This document shows positions 44,971 through 58,679 of a DNA stretch of 64,000 nucleotides, piece by piece. The notes under the pieces are model-generated. The model was not told the origin of the DNA. It did no database searches and saw nothing but the letters and a program-made list of their open reading frames with translations. Every line of letters starts with the position of its first letter. The stretch's first letter is position 1. The stretch is from Bombus terrestris (Eukaryota > Arthropoda > Insecta > Hymenoptera > Apidae), in NCBI RefSeq assembly GCF_910591885.1, contig NC_063271.1:22025334-22089333 (forward strand), in the 5' to 3' direction. A program made the translations under genes and the position numbers.

Positions 44971-47565
44971 TTTATAACGCATAACGTTATATAATATTAC
45001 TATATAACGCATAACGTTATATAATATTACTATATAACATATAACGTTATATACTATTACTATATAACGTATAACGTTATATACTATTACTATATAACGT
45101 ATAACGTTATATACTATTACTATATAACGTATAACGTTATATACTATTACTATATAACGCATAACGTTATATAATATTACTATATAACGTATAACGTTAT
45201 ATACTATTACTATATAACGTATAACGTTATATACTATTACTATATAACGTATAACGTTATATACTATTACTATATAACGTATATCGCTATATACTATTAC
45301 TATATAACGTATAACGATATATACTATTACGTATTAACGTACAACGTTATATACTATTACGTAATAGCGTATAACGTTATATAGTATTACCATATCACGT
45401 ATAACGTTGTATATTATTACGTACTAACGTATAACATTATATACTATTACTATATAACGTATATCGCTATATACTATTACTATATAACGTATAACGATAT
45501 ATACTATTACGTATTAACGTATAACGTTATATACTATTACGTAATAGCGTATAACGTTATATAGTATTACCATATCACGTATAACGTTATATACTATTAC
45601 GTACTATCGTATTACGTTATATACTATTACTATATAACGCATAACGTTATATACTATTACTATATAACGTATAACGTTCTATACTATTACTATATAACGC
45701 ATAACGTTATATACTATTACTATATAACGTATAACGTTCTATACTATTACTATATAACGCATAACGTTATATAATATTACTATATAACGTATAACGTTAT
45801 ATACTATTACTATATAACGTATAACGTTATATACTATTACTATATAACGTATAACGTTATATAATATTACTATATAACGCATAACGTTATATAATATTAC
45901 TATATAACGTATAACGTTATATACTTATACTATATAACGTATAACGTTATATACTATTACTATATAACGTATATCGTTATATACTATTACTATATAACGT
46001 ATAACGTTATATTATATTACTATATAACGTATAACGTTATATACTATTACTATATAACGTATAACGTTATATACTATTACTATATAACGTATAACGTTAT
46101 ATACTATTACTATATAACGTATAACGATATATACTATTACGTACTATCGTATAACGTTATATACTATTACTATATAACGCATAACGTTATATACTATTAC
46201 TATATAACGTATAACGTTATATACTATTACTATATAACGCATAACGTTATATAATATTACTATATAACGTATAACGTTATATACTATTACTATATAACGT
46301 ATGACGTTATATACTATTACTATATAACGTATAACGTTATATACCATTACTATATAACTTATAACGTTATATACTATTACTATATAACGTATAACGTTAT
46401 ATAATATTACTATATAACTCATAACGTTATATAATATTACTATATAACGTATAACGTTATATACTTATACTATATAACGTATAACGTTATATACAATTAC
46501 TATATAACGTATAACGTTATATACTATTACTATATAACGTATAACGTTATATACTATTACTATATAACGTATAACGTTATATACTATTACTATATAACGT
46601 ATAACGTTATATACTATTACTATATAACGTATAACGATATATACTATTACGTACTATCGTATAACGTTATATACTATTACTATATAACGCATAACGTTAT
46701 ATACTATTACTATATAACGTATAACGTTATATACTATTACTATATAACGCATAACGTTATATAATATTACTATATAACGTATATCGTTATATACTATTAC
46801 TATATAACGTATAACGTTATATAATATTACTATATAACGTATAACGTTATATAGTATTACTATATAACGTATAACGTTATATACTATTACTATATAACGT
46901 ATAACGTTATATACTATTACTATATAACGTATAACGATATATACTATTACGTACTATCGTATAACGTTATATACTATTACTATATAACGCATAACGTTAT
47001 ATACTATTACTATATAACGTATAACGTTATATACTATTACTATATAACGTATAACGATATATACTATTACGTACTATCGTATAACGTTCTATACTATTAC
47101 TATATAACGCATAACGTTATATAATATTACTATATAACGTATAACGTTATATACTATTACTATATAACGCATAACGTTATATACTTATACTATATAACGT
47201 ATAACGTTATATACTATTACTATATAACGTATAACGTTATATACTATTACTATATAACGTATAACGTTATATAATATTACTATATAACGTATAACGTTAT
47301 ATACTATTACTATATAACGTATAACGTTATATACTATTACTATATAACGTATAACGTTATATACTATTACTATATAACGTATAACGATATATACTATTAC
47401 GTACTATCGTATAACGTTATATACTATTACTATATAACGCATAACGTTATATACTATTACTATATAACGTATAACGTTATATACTATTACTATATAACGC
47501 ATAACGTTATATAATATTACTATATAACGTATAACGTTATATACTATTACTATATAACGTATAAC

Positions 47566-47570
47566 CTAAC
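47566..47570. other. Abrupt satellite A / satellite B junction
   Basis: Satellite A is in phase up to ATAAC (47,561-47,565). CTAAC follows, and the first complete satellite B monomer starts at 47,571. There is no transition zone of mixed monomers, no unique linker longer than about five bases, and no visible mobile-element end. Both satellites contain AACGT, so a microhomology-assisted join or a template switch is possible. Confidence 0.93.
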
Positions 47571-47700
47571 AACGTGGGACAACGTGGGACACCGTTGGAC
47601 ATCGTTGGACACCGTGGGACACCGTGGGACAACGTGGGACAACGTGGGACAACGTGGGACAACGTGGGACAACGTGGGAAACCATGGAACAACGTGGGAC

Positions 47701-48000
47701 AACGTGGGACACCGTTGGACACCGTTGGACATCGTTGGACATCGTTGGACATCGTGGGACACCGTTGGACATCGTTGGACATCGTTGGACACCGTTGGAC
47801 ATCGTTGGACACCGTTGGACATCGTTGGACATCGTTGGACATCGTGGGACACCGTTGGACATCGTTGGACATCGTTGGACACCGTTGGACATCGTTGGAC
47901 ATCGTTGGACATCGTTGGACACCGTTGGACACCGTTGGACACCGTTGGACACCGTTGGACACCGTTGGACACCGTTGGACATCGTTGGACACCGTGGGAC
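47701..48000 (+). repeat. Satellite B subregion rich in GTTGGAC monomers
   Basis: Near the junction, most monomers are ACCGTTGGAC or ATCGTTGGAC, with only a few GTGGGAC monomers between 47,711 and 47,990. A similar domain recurs at about 61,701-62,150. These domains have GG rather than GGG in most monomers and so interrupt the long GGG-phased runs. Confidence 0.8.
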
Positions 48001-48900
48001 AACGTGGGACAACGTGGGACAACGTGGGAAACCATGGAACAACGTGGGACAACGTGGGACACCGTTGGACATCGTTGGACAACGTGGGACAACGTGGGAC
48101 AACGTGGGACAACGTGGGACAACGTGGGACAACGTGGGACACCGTTGGACACCGTGGGACACCGTTGGACACCGTTGGACATCGTTGGACACCGTGGGAC
48201 AACGTGGGACAACGTGGGACAACGTGGGACAACGTGGGACAACGTTGGACAACGTGGGACAACGTGGGACAACGTGGGACAACGTGGGACAACGTGGGAC
48301 AACGTGGGACATCGTGGGACAACGTGGGACAACGTGGGACAACGTGGGACAACGTGGGACACCGTTGGACAACGTGGGACACCGTTGGACAACGTGGGAC
48401 ACCGTTGGACATCGTTGGACACCGTGGGACAACGTGGGACAACGTGGGACCACGTGGGACAACGTGGGACAACGTGGGACAACGTGGGACAACGTGGGAC
48501 AACGTGGAACAACGTGGGACAACGTGGGACAACGTGGGACATCGTGGGACAACGTGGGACAACGTGGGACAACGTGGGACAACGTGGGACAACGTGGGAC
48601 ACCGTTGGACACCGTTGGACACCGTGGGACACCGTGGGACAACGTGGGACAACGTGGGACAACGTGGGACAACGTGGGACACCGTTGGACACCGTGGGAC
48701 ACCGTTGGACACCGTTGGACATCGTTGGACACCGTGGGACAACGTGGGACAACGTGGGACAACGTGGGACAACGTGGGACAACGTGGGACAACGTGGGAC
48801 AACGTGGGACAACGTGGGACAACGTGGGACAACGTGGGACAACGTGGGACATCGTGGGACAACGTGGGACAACGTGGGACAACGTGGGACACCGTTGGAC

Positions 48901-49460
48901 AACGTGGGACACCGTTGGACATCGTTGGACACCGTGGGACAACGTGGGACAACGTGGGACCACGTGGGACAACGTGGGACAACGTGGGACAACGTGGGAC
49001 AACGTGGGACAACGTGGGACAACGTGGGACAACGTGGGACATCGTGGGACAACGTGGGACAACGTGGGACAACGTGGGACAACGTGGGAAACCATGGAAC
49101 AACGTGGGACAACGTGGGACACCGTTGGACATCGTTGGACAACGTGGGACAACGTGGGACAACGTGGGAAACCATGGAACAACGTGGGACACCGTGGGAC
49201 AACGTGGGACAACGTGGGACACCGTTGGACATCGTTGGACACCGTGGGACAACGTGGGACAACGTGGGACAACGTGGGACAACGTGGGACAACGTGGGAC
49301 ACCGTTGGACATCGTTGGACATCGTTGGACATCGTGGGACACCGTTGGACATCGTTGGACATCGTTGGACACCGTTGGACACCGTTGGACAACGTGGGAC
49401 ATCGTGGGACAACGTGGGACAACGTGGGACAACGTGGGACAACGTGGGACACCGTTGGAC
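48901..49460 (+). repeat. Satellite B higher-order repeat, copy 1 (about 560 bp)
   Basis: Matches 50,161-50,730 at an offset of 1,260 bp, then 1,270 bp after one extra monomer. Shared marks include CACGTGGGAC (48,961 and 50,221), two nearby CCATGG monomers, and the following run of ATCGTTGGAC-type monomers. Confidence 0.85.
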
Positions 49461-49760
49461 ACCGTGGGACACCGTTGGACACCGTTGGACACCGTTGGAC
49501 ATCGTTGGACATCGTTGGACATCGTGGGACACCGTTGGACATCGTTGGACATCGTTGGACACCGTTGGACATCGTTGGACACCGTTGGACACCGTTGGAC
49601 ACCGTTGGACATCGTTGGACACCGTGGGACAACGTGGGACAACGTGGGACAACGTGGGACAACGTGGGACAACGTGGGAAACCATGGAACAACGTGGGAC
49701 AACGTGGGACACCGTTGGACATCGTTGGACATCGTTGGACACCGTGGGACAACGTGGGAC

Positions 49761-49870
49761 AACGTGGGAAAACGTGGGACAACGTGGGACACCGTTGGAC
49801 ATCGCTGGACACCGTTGGACATCGTTGGACACCGTGGGACAACGTGGGACAACGCGGGACAACGTGGGAC
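49761..49870 (+). repeat. 11-monomer cassette of satellite B, copy 1
   Basis: 110 bp from AACGTGGGAA to the monomer after AACGCGGGAC, containing the rare ATCGCTGGAC (49,801). It is repeated directly at 49,871-49,980 and recurs at 50,781-50,890, 51,911-52,020 and 58,321-58,430. Confidence 0.88.
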
Positions 49871-49980
49871 AACGTGGGAAAACGTGGGACAACGTGGGAC
49901 ACCGTTGGACATCGCTGGACACCGTTGGACATCGTTGGACACCGTGGGACAACGTGGGACAACGCGGGACAACGTGGGAC
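49871..49980 (+). repeat. 11-monomer cassette of satellite B, copy 2
   Basis: Direct tandem repeat of 49,761-49,870 with no difference seen. ATCGCTGGAC is at 49,911 and AACGCGGGAC at 49,961. Confidence 0.88.
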
Positions 49981-50160
49981 AACGTGGGACAACGTGGGAC
50001 AACGTGGGACAACGTGGGACAACGTGGGACAACGTGGGACAACGTGGGACAACGTGGGACAACGTGGGACATCGTGGGACAACGTGGGACAACGTGGGAC
50101 AACGTGGGACAACGTGGGACATCGTTGGACACCGTTGGACACCGTGGGACAACGTGGGAC

Positions 50161-50730
50161 AACGTGGGACACCGTTGGACATCGTTGGACACCGTGGGAC
50201 AACGTGGGACAACGTGGGACCACGTGGGACAACGTGGGACAACGTGGGACAACGTGGGACAACGTGGGACAACGTGGGACAACGTGGGACAACGTGGGAC
50301 ATCGTGGGACAACGTGGGACAACGTGGGACAACGTGGGACAACGTGGGACAACGTGGGAAACCATGGAACAACGTGGGACAACGTGGGACACCGTTGGAC
50401 ATCGTTGGACAACGTGGGACAACGTGGGACAACGTGGGAAACCATGGAACAACGTGGGACACCGTGGGACAACGTGGGACAACGTGGGACACCGTTGGAC
50501 ATCGTTGGACACCGTGGGACAACGTGGGACAACGTGGGACAACGTGGGACAACGTGGGACAACGTGGGACACCGTTGGACATCGTTGGACATCGTTGGAC
50601 ATCGTGGGACACCGTTGGACATCGTTGGACATCGTTGGACACCGTTGGACACCGTTGGACAACGTGGGACATCGTGGGACAACGTGGGACAACGTGGGAC
50701 AACGAGGGACAACGTGGGACACCGTTGGAC
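50161..50730 (+). repeat. Satellite B higher-order repeat, copy 2 (about 570 bp)
   Basis: Second copy of 48,901-49,460, one monomer longer, with a private substitution at 50,701 (AACGAGGGAC). It is followed by part of the 11-monomer cassette. Confidence 0.85.
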
Positions 50731-53700
50731 ATCGTTGGACACCGTGGGACAACGTGGGACAACGCGGGACAACGTGGGACAACGTGGGAAAACGTGGGAC
50801 AACGTGGGACACCGTTGGACATCGCTGGACACCGTTGGACATCGTTGGACACCGTGGGACAACGTGGGACAACGCGGGACAACGTGGGACAACGTGGGAC
50901 AACGTGGGACAACGTGGGACAACGTGGGACAACGTGGGACAACGTGGGACAACGTGGGACAACGTGGGACAACGTGGGACATCGTGGGACAACGTGGGAC
51001 AACGTGGGACAACGTGGGACAACGTGGGACATCGTTGGACACCGTTGGACACCGTGGGACAACGTGGGACAACGTGGGACAACGTGGGACAACGTGGGAC
51101 AACGTGGGACAACGTGGGACAACGTGGGACAACGTGGGACAACGTGGGACAACGTGGGACAACGTGGGACAACGTGGGACATCGTGGGACAACGTGGGAC
51201 AACGTGGGACAACGTGGGACACCGTTGGACATCGTTGGACAACGTGGGACACCGTTGGACATCGTTGGACACCGTGGGACAACGTGGGACAACGTGGGAC
51301 AACGTGGGACAACGTGGGACAACGTGGGACAACGTGGGACAACGTGGGACAACGTGGGACAACGTGGGACAACGTGGGACAACGTGGGACATCGTGGGAC
51401 AACGTGGGACAACGTGGGACAACGTGGGACAACGTGGGACATCGTTGGACACCGTTGGACATCGTTGGACACCGTGGGACAACGTGGGACAACGTGGGAC
51501 AACGTGGGACAACGTGGGACAACGTGGGACAACGTGGGACAACGTGGGACAACGTGGGACAACGTGGGACAACGTGGGAAAACGTGGGACAACGTGGGAC
51601 AACGTGGGACAACGTGGGACAACGTGGGACATCGTGGGACAACGTGGGACAACGTGGGACAACGTGGGACATCGTGGGACAACGTGGGACAACGTGGGAC
51701 AACGTGGGACAACGTGGGACAACGTGGGACAACGTGGGACACCGTTGGACACCGTTGGACACCGTTGGACACCGTTGGACATCGTTGGACACCGTGGGAC
51801 AACGTGGGACAACGTGGGACAACGTGGGAAACCATGGAACAACGTGGGACAACGTGGGACACCGTTGGACATCGTTGGACATCGTTGGACACCGTGGGAC
51901 AACGTGGGACAACGTGGGAAAACGTGGGACAACGTGGGACACCGTTGGACATCGCTGGACACCGTTGGACATCGTTGGACACCGTGGGACAACGTGGGAC
52001 AACGCGGGACAACGTGGGACAACGTGGGACAACGTGGGACAACGTGGGACAACGTGGGACAACGTGGGACAACGTGGGACAACGTGGGACAACGTGGGAC
52101 ACCGTTGGACATCGTTGGACACCGTGGGACAACGTGGGACAACGTGGGACAACGTGGGACACCGTTGGACACCGTTGGACACCGTTGGACACCGTTGGAC
52201 ATCGTTGGACACCGTGGGACAACGTGGGACAACGTGGGACAACGTGGGAAACCATGGAACAACGTGGGACAACGTGGGACACCGTTGGACATCGTTGGAC
52301 AACGTGGGACAACGTGGGACAACGTGGGACAACGTGGGACAACGTGGGACAACGTGGGACAACGTGGGACACCGTTGGACACCGTGGGACACCGTTGGAC
52401 ACCGTTGGACATCGTTGGACACCGTGGGACAACGTGGGACAACGTGGGACAACGTGGGACAACGTGGGACAACGTGGGACAACGTGGGACAACGTGGGAC
52501 AACGTGGGACAACGTGGGACAACGTGGGACAACGTGGGACAACGTGGGACATCGTGGGACAACGTGGGACAACGTGGGACAACGTGGGACAACGTGGGAC
52601 ACCGTTGGACAACGTGGGACACCGTTGGACATCGTTGGACACCGTGCGACAACGTGGGACAACGTGGGACCACGTGGGACAACGTGGGACAACGTGGGAC
52701 AACGTGGGACAACGTGGGACAACGTGGGACAACGTGGGACAACGTGGGACAACGTGGGACATCGTGGGACAACGTGGGACAACGTGGGACAACGTGGGAC
52801 AACGTGGGACAACGTGGGACACCGTTGGACATCGTTGGACACCGTGGGACACCGTGGGACAACGTGGGACAACGTGGGACAACGTGGGACAACGTGGGAA
52901 ACCATGGAACAACGTGGGACAACGTGGGACATCGTTGGACAACGTGGGACAACGTGGGACAACGTGGGACAACGTGGGACAACGTGGGACACCGTTGGAC
53001 ACCGTTGGACATCGTTGGACACCGTGGGACAACGTGGGACAACGTGGGACAACGTGGGACAACGTGGGACAACGTGGGACAACGTGGGACAACGTGGGAC
53101 AACGTGGGACAACGTGGGACAACGTGGGACAACGTGGGACAACGTGGGACAACGTGGGACACCGTTGGACGACGTGGGACACCGTTGGACATCGTTGGAC
53201 ACCGTGGGACAACGTGGGACAACGTGGGACAACGTGGGACAACGTGGGACAACGTGGGACAACGTGGGACAACGTGGGACATCGTGGGACAACGTGGGAC
53301 AACGTGGGACAACGTGGGACAACGTGGGACAACGTGGGACACCGTTGGACATCGTTGGACACCGTGGGACACCGTGGGACAACGTGGGACAACGTGGGAC
53401 AACGTGGGACAACGTGGGACATCGTGGGACAACGTGGGACAACGTGGGACAACGTGGGACATCGTGGGACACCGTTGGACACCGTGGGACACCGTTGGAC
53501 ACCGTTGGACATCGTTGGACACCGTGGGACAACGTGGGACAACGTGGGACAACGTGGGACAACGTGGGACAACGTGGGACAACGTGGGACAACGTGGGAC
53601 AACGTGGGACAACGTGGGACAACGTGGGACAACGTGGGACATCGTGGGACAACGTGGGACAACGTGGGACAACGTGGGACAACGTGGGACATCGTTGGAC

Positions 53701-56700
53701 ACCGTTGGACATCGTTGGACACCGTGGGACAACGTGGGACAACGTGGGACAACGTGGGACAACGTGGGACAACGTGGGACAACGTGGGACAACGTGGGAC
53801 AACGTGGGACAACGTGGGACAACGTGGGACAACGTGGGACATCGTGGGACAACGTGGGACAACGTGGGACAACGTGGGACAACGTGGGACAACGTGGGAC
53901 ACCGTTGGACACCGTTGGACACCGTTGGACACCGTTGGACATCGTTGGACACCGTGGGACAACGTGGGACAACGTGGGACAACGTGGGAAACCATGGAAC
54001 AACGTGGGACAACGTGGGACACCGTTGGACATCGTTGGACATCGTTGGACACCGTGGGACAACGTGGGACAACGTGGGAAAACGTGGGACAACGTGGGAC
54101 ACCGTTGGACATCGTTGGACACCGTGGGACAACGTGGGACAACGTGGGACCACGTGGGACAACGTGGGACAACGTGGGACAACGTGGGACAACGTGGGAC
54201 AACGTGGGACAACGTGGGACAACGTGGGACATCGTGGGACACCGTTGGACACCGTGGGACAACGTGGGACAACGTGGGACAACGTGGGACAACGTGGGAC
54301 AACGTGGGACAACGTGGGACAACGTGGGACAACGTGGGACAACGTGGGACAACGTGGGACAACGTGGGACAACGTGGGACAACGTGGGACAACGTGGGAC
54401 AACGTGGGACAACGTTGGACAACGTGGGACAACGTGGGACAACGTGGGACAACGTGGGACACCGTTGGACATCGTTGGACACCGTGGGACAACGTGGGAC
54501 AACGTGGGACAACGTGGGACACCGTTGGACACCGTTGGACACCGTTGGACACCGTTGGACATCGTTGGACACCGTGGGACAACGTGGGACAACGTGGGAC
54601 AACGTGGGACACCGTTGGACAACGTGGGACACCGTTGGACATCGTTGGACACCGTGCGACAACGTGGGACAACGTGGGACCACGTGGGACAACGTGGGAC
54701 AACGTGGGACAACGTGGGACAACGTGGGACACCGTTGGACATCGTTGGACACCGTGGGACAACGTGGGACAACGTGGGACCACGTGGGACAACGTGGGAC
54801 AACGTGGGACAACGTGGGACAACGTGGGACAACGTGGGACAACGTGGGACAACGTGGGACAACGTGGGACAACGTGGGACAACGTGGGACAACGTGGGAC
54901 AACGTGGGACACCGTTGGACACCGTGGGACACCGTTGGACACCGTTGGACATCGTTGGACACCGTGGGACAACGTGGGACAACGTGGGACAACGTGGGAC
55001 AACGTGGGACAACGTTGGACAACGTGGGACAACGTGGGACAACGTGGGACAACGTGGGACAACGTGGGACAACGTGGGACATCGTGGGACAACGTGGGAC
55101 AACGTGGGACAACGTGGGACAACGTGGGACACCGTTGGACAACGTGGGACACCGTTGGACAACGTGGGACACCGTTGGACATCGTTGGACACCGTGGGAC
55201 AACGTGGGACAACGTGGGACCACGTGGGACAACGTGGGACAACGTGGGACAACGTGGGACAACGTGGGACAACGTGGGACAACGTGGGACAACGTGGGAC
55301 AACGTGGGACAACGTGGGACATCGTGGGACAACGTGGGACAACGTGGGACAACGTGGGACAACGTGGGACAACGTGGGACACCGTTGGACACCGTTGGAC
55401 ACCGTGGGACACCGTGGGACAACGTGGGACAACGTGGGACAACGTGGGACAACGTGGGACACCGTTGGACACCGTGGGACACCGTTGGACACCGTTGGAC
55501 ATCGTTGGACACCGTGGGACAACGTGGGACAACGTGGGACAACGTGGGACAACGTGGGACAACGTGGGACAACGTGGGACACCGTTGGACACCGTGGGAC
55601 ACCGTTGGACACCGTTGGACATCGTTGGACACCGTGGGACAACGTGGGACAACGTGGGACAACGTGGGACAACGTGGGACAACGTGGGACAACGTGGGAC
55701 AACGTGGGACAACGTGGGACAACGTGGGACAACGTGGGACAACGTGGGACATCGTGGGACAACGTGGGACAACGTGGGACAACGTGGGACAACGTGGGAC
55801 AACGTGGGACATCGTGGGACAACGTGGGACAACGTGGGACAACGTGGGACACCGTTGGACAACGTGGGACACCGTTGGACATCGTTGGACACCGTGGGAC
55901 AACGTGGGACAACGTGGGACCACGTGGGACAACGTGGGACAACGTGGGACAACGTGGGACAACGTGGGACAACGTGGGACAACGTGGGACAACGTGGGAC
56001 ATCGTGGGACAACGTGGGACAACGTGGGACAACGTGGGACAACGTGGGACAACGTGGGAAACCATGGAACAACGTGGGACAACGTGGGACACCGTTGGAC
56101 ATCGTTGGACATCGTTGGACACCGTGGGACAACGTGGGACAACGTGGGAAAACGTGGGACAACGTGGGACACCGTTGGACATCGTTGGACACCGTGGGAC
56201 AACGTGGGACAACGTGGGACCACGTGGGACAACGTGGGACAACGTGGGACAACGTGGGACAACGTGGGACAACGTGGGACAACGTGGGACAACGTGGGAC
56301 ATCGTGGGACACCGTTGGACACCGTGGGACAACGTGGGACAACGTGGGACAACGTGGGACAACGTGGGACAACGTGGGACAACGTGGGACAACGTGGGAC
56401 AACGTGGGACAACGTGGGACAACGTGGGACAACGTGGGACAACGTGGGACAACGTGGGACAACGTGGGACAACGTGGGACACCGTGGGACACCGTTGGAC
56501 ACCGTTGGACATCGTTGGACACCGTGGGACAACGTGGGACATCGTGGGACAACGTGGGACAACGTGGGACAACGTGGGACAACGTGGGACAACGTGGGAC
56601 ACCGTTGGACACCGTTGGACACCGTTGGACACCGTTGGACATCGTTGGACACCGTGGGACAACGTGGGACAACGTGGGACAACGTGGGAAACCATGGAAC

Positions 56701-58679
56701 AACGTGGGACAACGTGGGACACCGTTGGACATCGTTGGACATCGTTGGACACCGTGGGACAACGTGGGACAACGTGGGAAAACGTGGGACAACGTGGGAC
56801 ACCGTTGGACATCGTTGGACACCGTGGGACAACGTGGGACAACGTGGGACCACGTGGGACAACGTGGGACAACGTGGGACAACGTGGGACAACGTGGGAC
56901 AACGTGGGACAACGTGGGACAACGTGGGACATCGTGGGACACCGTTGGACATCGTTGGACACCGTGGGACAACGTGGGACAACGTGGGACAACGTGGGAA
57001 ACCATGGAACAACGTGGGACAACGTGGGACACCGTTGGACATCGTTGGACAACGTGGGACAACGTGGGACAACGTGGGACAACGTGGGACAACGTGGGAC
57101 AACGTGGGACAACGTGGGACACCGTTGGACACCGTGGGACACCGTTGGACACCGTTGGACATCGTTGGACACCGTGGGACAACGTGGGACAACGTGGGAC
57201 AACGTGGGACAACGTGGGACAACGTGGGACAACGTGGGACAACGTGGGACAACGTGGGACAACGTGGGACAACGTGGGACAACGTGGGACAACGTGGGAC
57301 ATCGTGGGACAACGTGGGACAACGTGGGACAACGTGGGACAACGTGGGACACCGTTGGACAACGTGGGACACCGTTGGACATCGTTGGACACCGTGCGAC
57401 AACGTGGGACAACGTGGGACCACGTGGGACAACGTGGGACAACGTGGGACAACGTGGGACAACGTGGGACAACGTGGGACAACGTGGGACAACGTGGGAC
57501 AACGTGGGACAACGTGGGACAACGTGGGACAACGTGGGACATCGTGGGACAACGTGGGACAACGTGGGACAACGTGGGACAGCGTGGGACAACGTGGGAC
57601 ACCGTTGGACACCGTGGGACACCGTTGGACACCGTTGGACATCGTTGGACACCGTGGGACAACGTGGGACAACGTGGGACAACGTGGGACAACGTGGGAC
57701 AACGTGGGACAACGTGGGACAACGTGGGACAACGTGGGACAACGTGGGACAACGTGGGACAACGTGGGACATCGTGGGACAACGTGGGACAACGTGGGAC
57801 AACGTGGGACAACGTGGGACATCGTTGGACACCGTTGGACATCGTTGGACACCGTGGGACAACGTGGGACAACGTGGGACAACGTGGGACAACGTGGGAC
57901 AACGTGGGACAACGTGGGACAACGTGGGACAACGTGGGACAACGTGGGACAACGTGGGAAAACGTGGGACAACGTGGGACAACGTGGGACAACGTGGGAC
58001 AACGTGGGACATCGTGGGACAACGTGGGACAACGTGGGACAACGTGGGACAACGCGGGACAACGTGGGACAACGTGGGACAACGTGGGACAACGTGGGAC
58101 AACGTGGGACAACGTGGGACAACGTGGGACAACGTGGGACAACGTGGGACACCGTTGGACACCGTTGGACACCGTTGGACACCGTTGGACATCGTTGGAC
58201 ACCGTGGGACAACGTGGGACAACGTGGGACAACGTGGGAAACCATGGAACAACGTGGGACAACGTGGGACACCGTTGGACATCGTTGGACATCGTTGGAC
58301 ACCGTGGGACAACGTGGGACAACGTGGGAAAACGTGGGACAACGTGGGACACCGTTGGACATCGCTGGACACCGTTGGACATCGTTGGACACCGTGGGAC
58401 AACGTGGGACAACGCGGGACAACGTGGGACAACGTGGGACAACGTGGGACAACGTGGGACAACGTGGGACAACGTGGGACAACGTGGGACAACGTGGGAC
58501 AACGTGGGACAACGTGGGACATCGTGGGACAACGTGGGACAACGTGGGACAACGTGGGACAACGTGGGACATCGTTGGACACCGTTGGACACCGTGGGAC
58601 AACGTGGGACAACGTGGGACAACGTGGGACAACGTGGGACAACGTGGGACAACGTGGGACAACGTGGGACAACGTGGGA

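Larger units (their letters stand above)
11391..47565. repeat. Satellite A array 3, uninterrupted 36 kb
   Basis: About 1,206 monomers of the same 30-bp satellite with no non-satellite insertion. The length is 1,205 monomers plus 25 bases, exactly what start and end phase predict, so there is no net indel. From 11,391 to about 13,700 it parallels array 1 (539 to about 2,760). Beyond that it is built from ordered variant cassettes and kilobase-scale duplications, described separately. A recurring cassette is: ATCGCTATAT monomer, AACGATATAT monomer, ATTACGTATTAACG, ATTACGTAATAGCG, AGTATTACCATATCACG with AACGTTGTAT, ATTATTACGTACTAACG. All minus-strand frames here (repeats of YNVIRYIVIV) are translations of the monomer. 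The array ends abruptly against satellite B. Confidence 0.98.

Noticed and set aside
539..47565. TATA boxes in every monomer (CTATATAACG) as real promoters
   Set aside because: The motif follows from the AT-rich monomer and there is no associated gene or initiator context. Transcription of the satellite is possible but not shown.
539..47565. CENP-B box
   Set aside because: No match to the NTTCGNNNNANNCGGGN pattern was seen in either consensus monomer.
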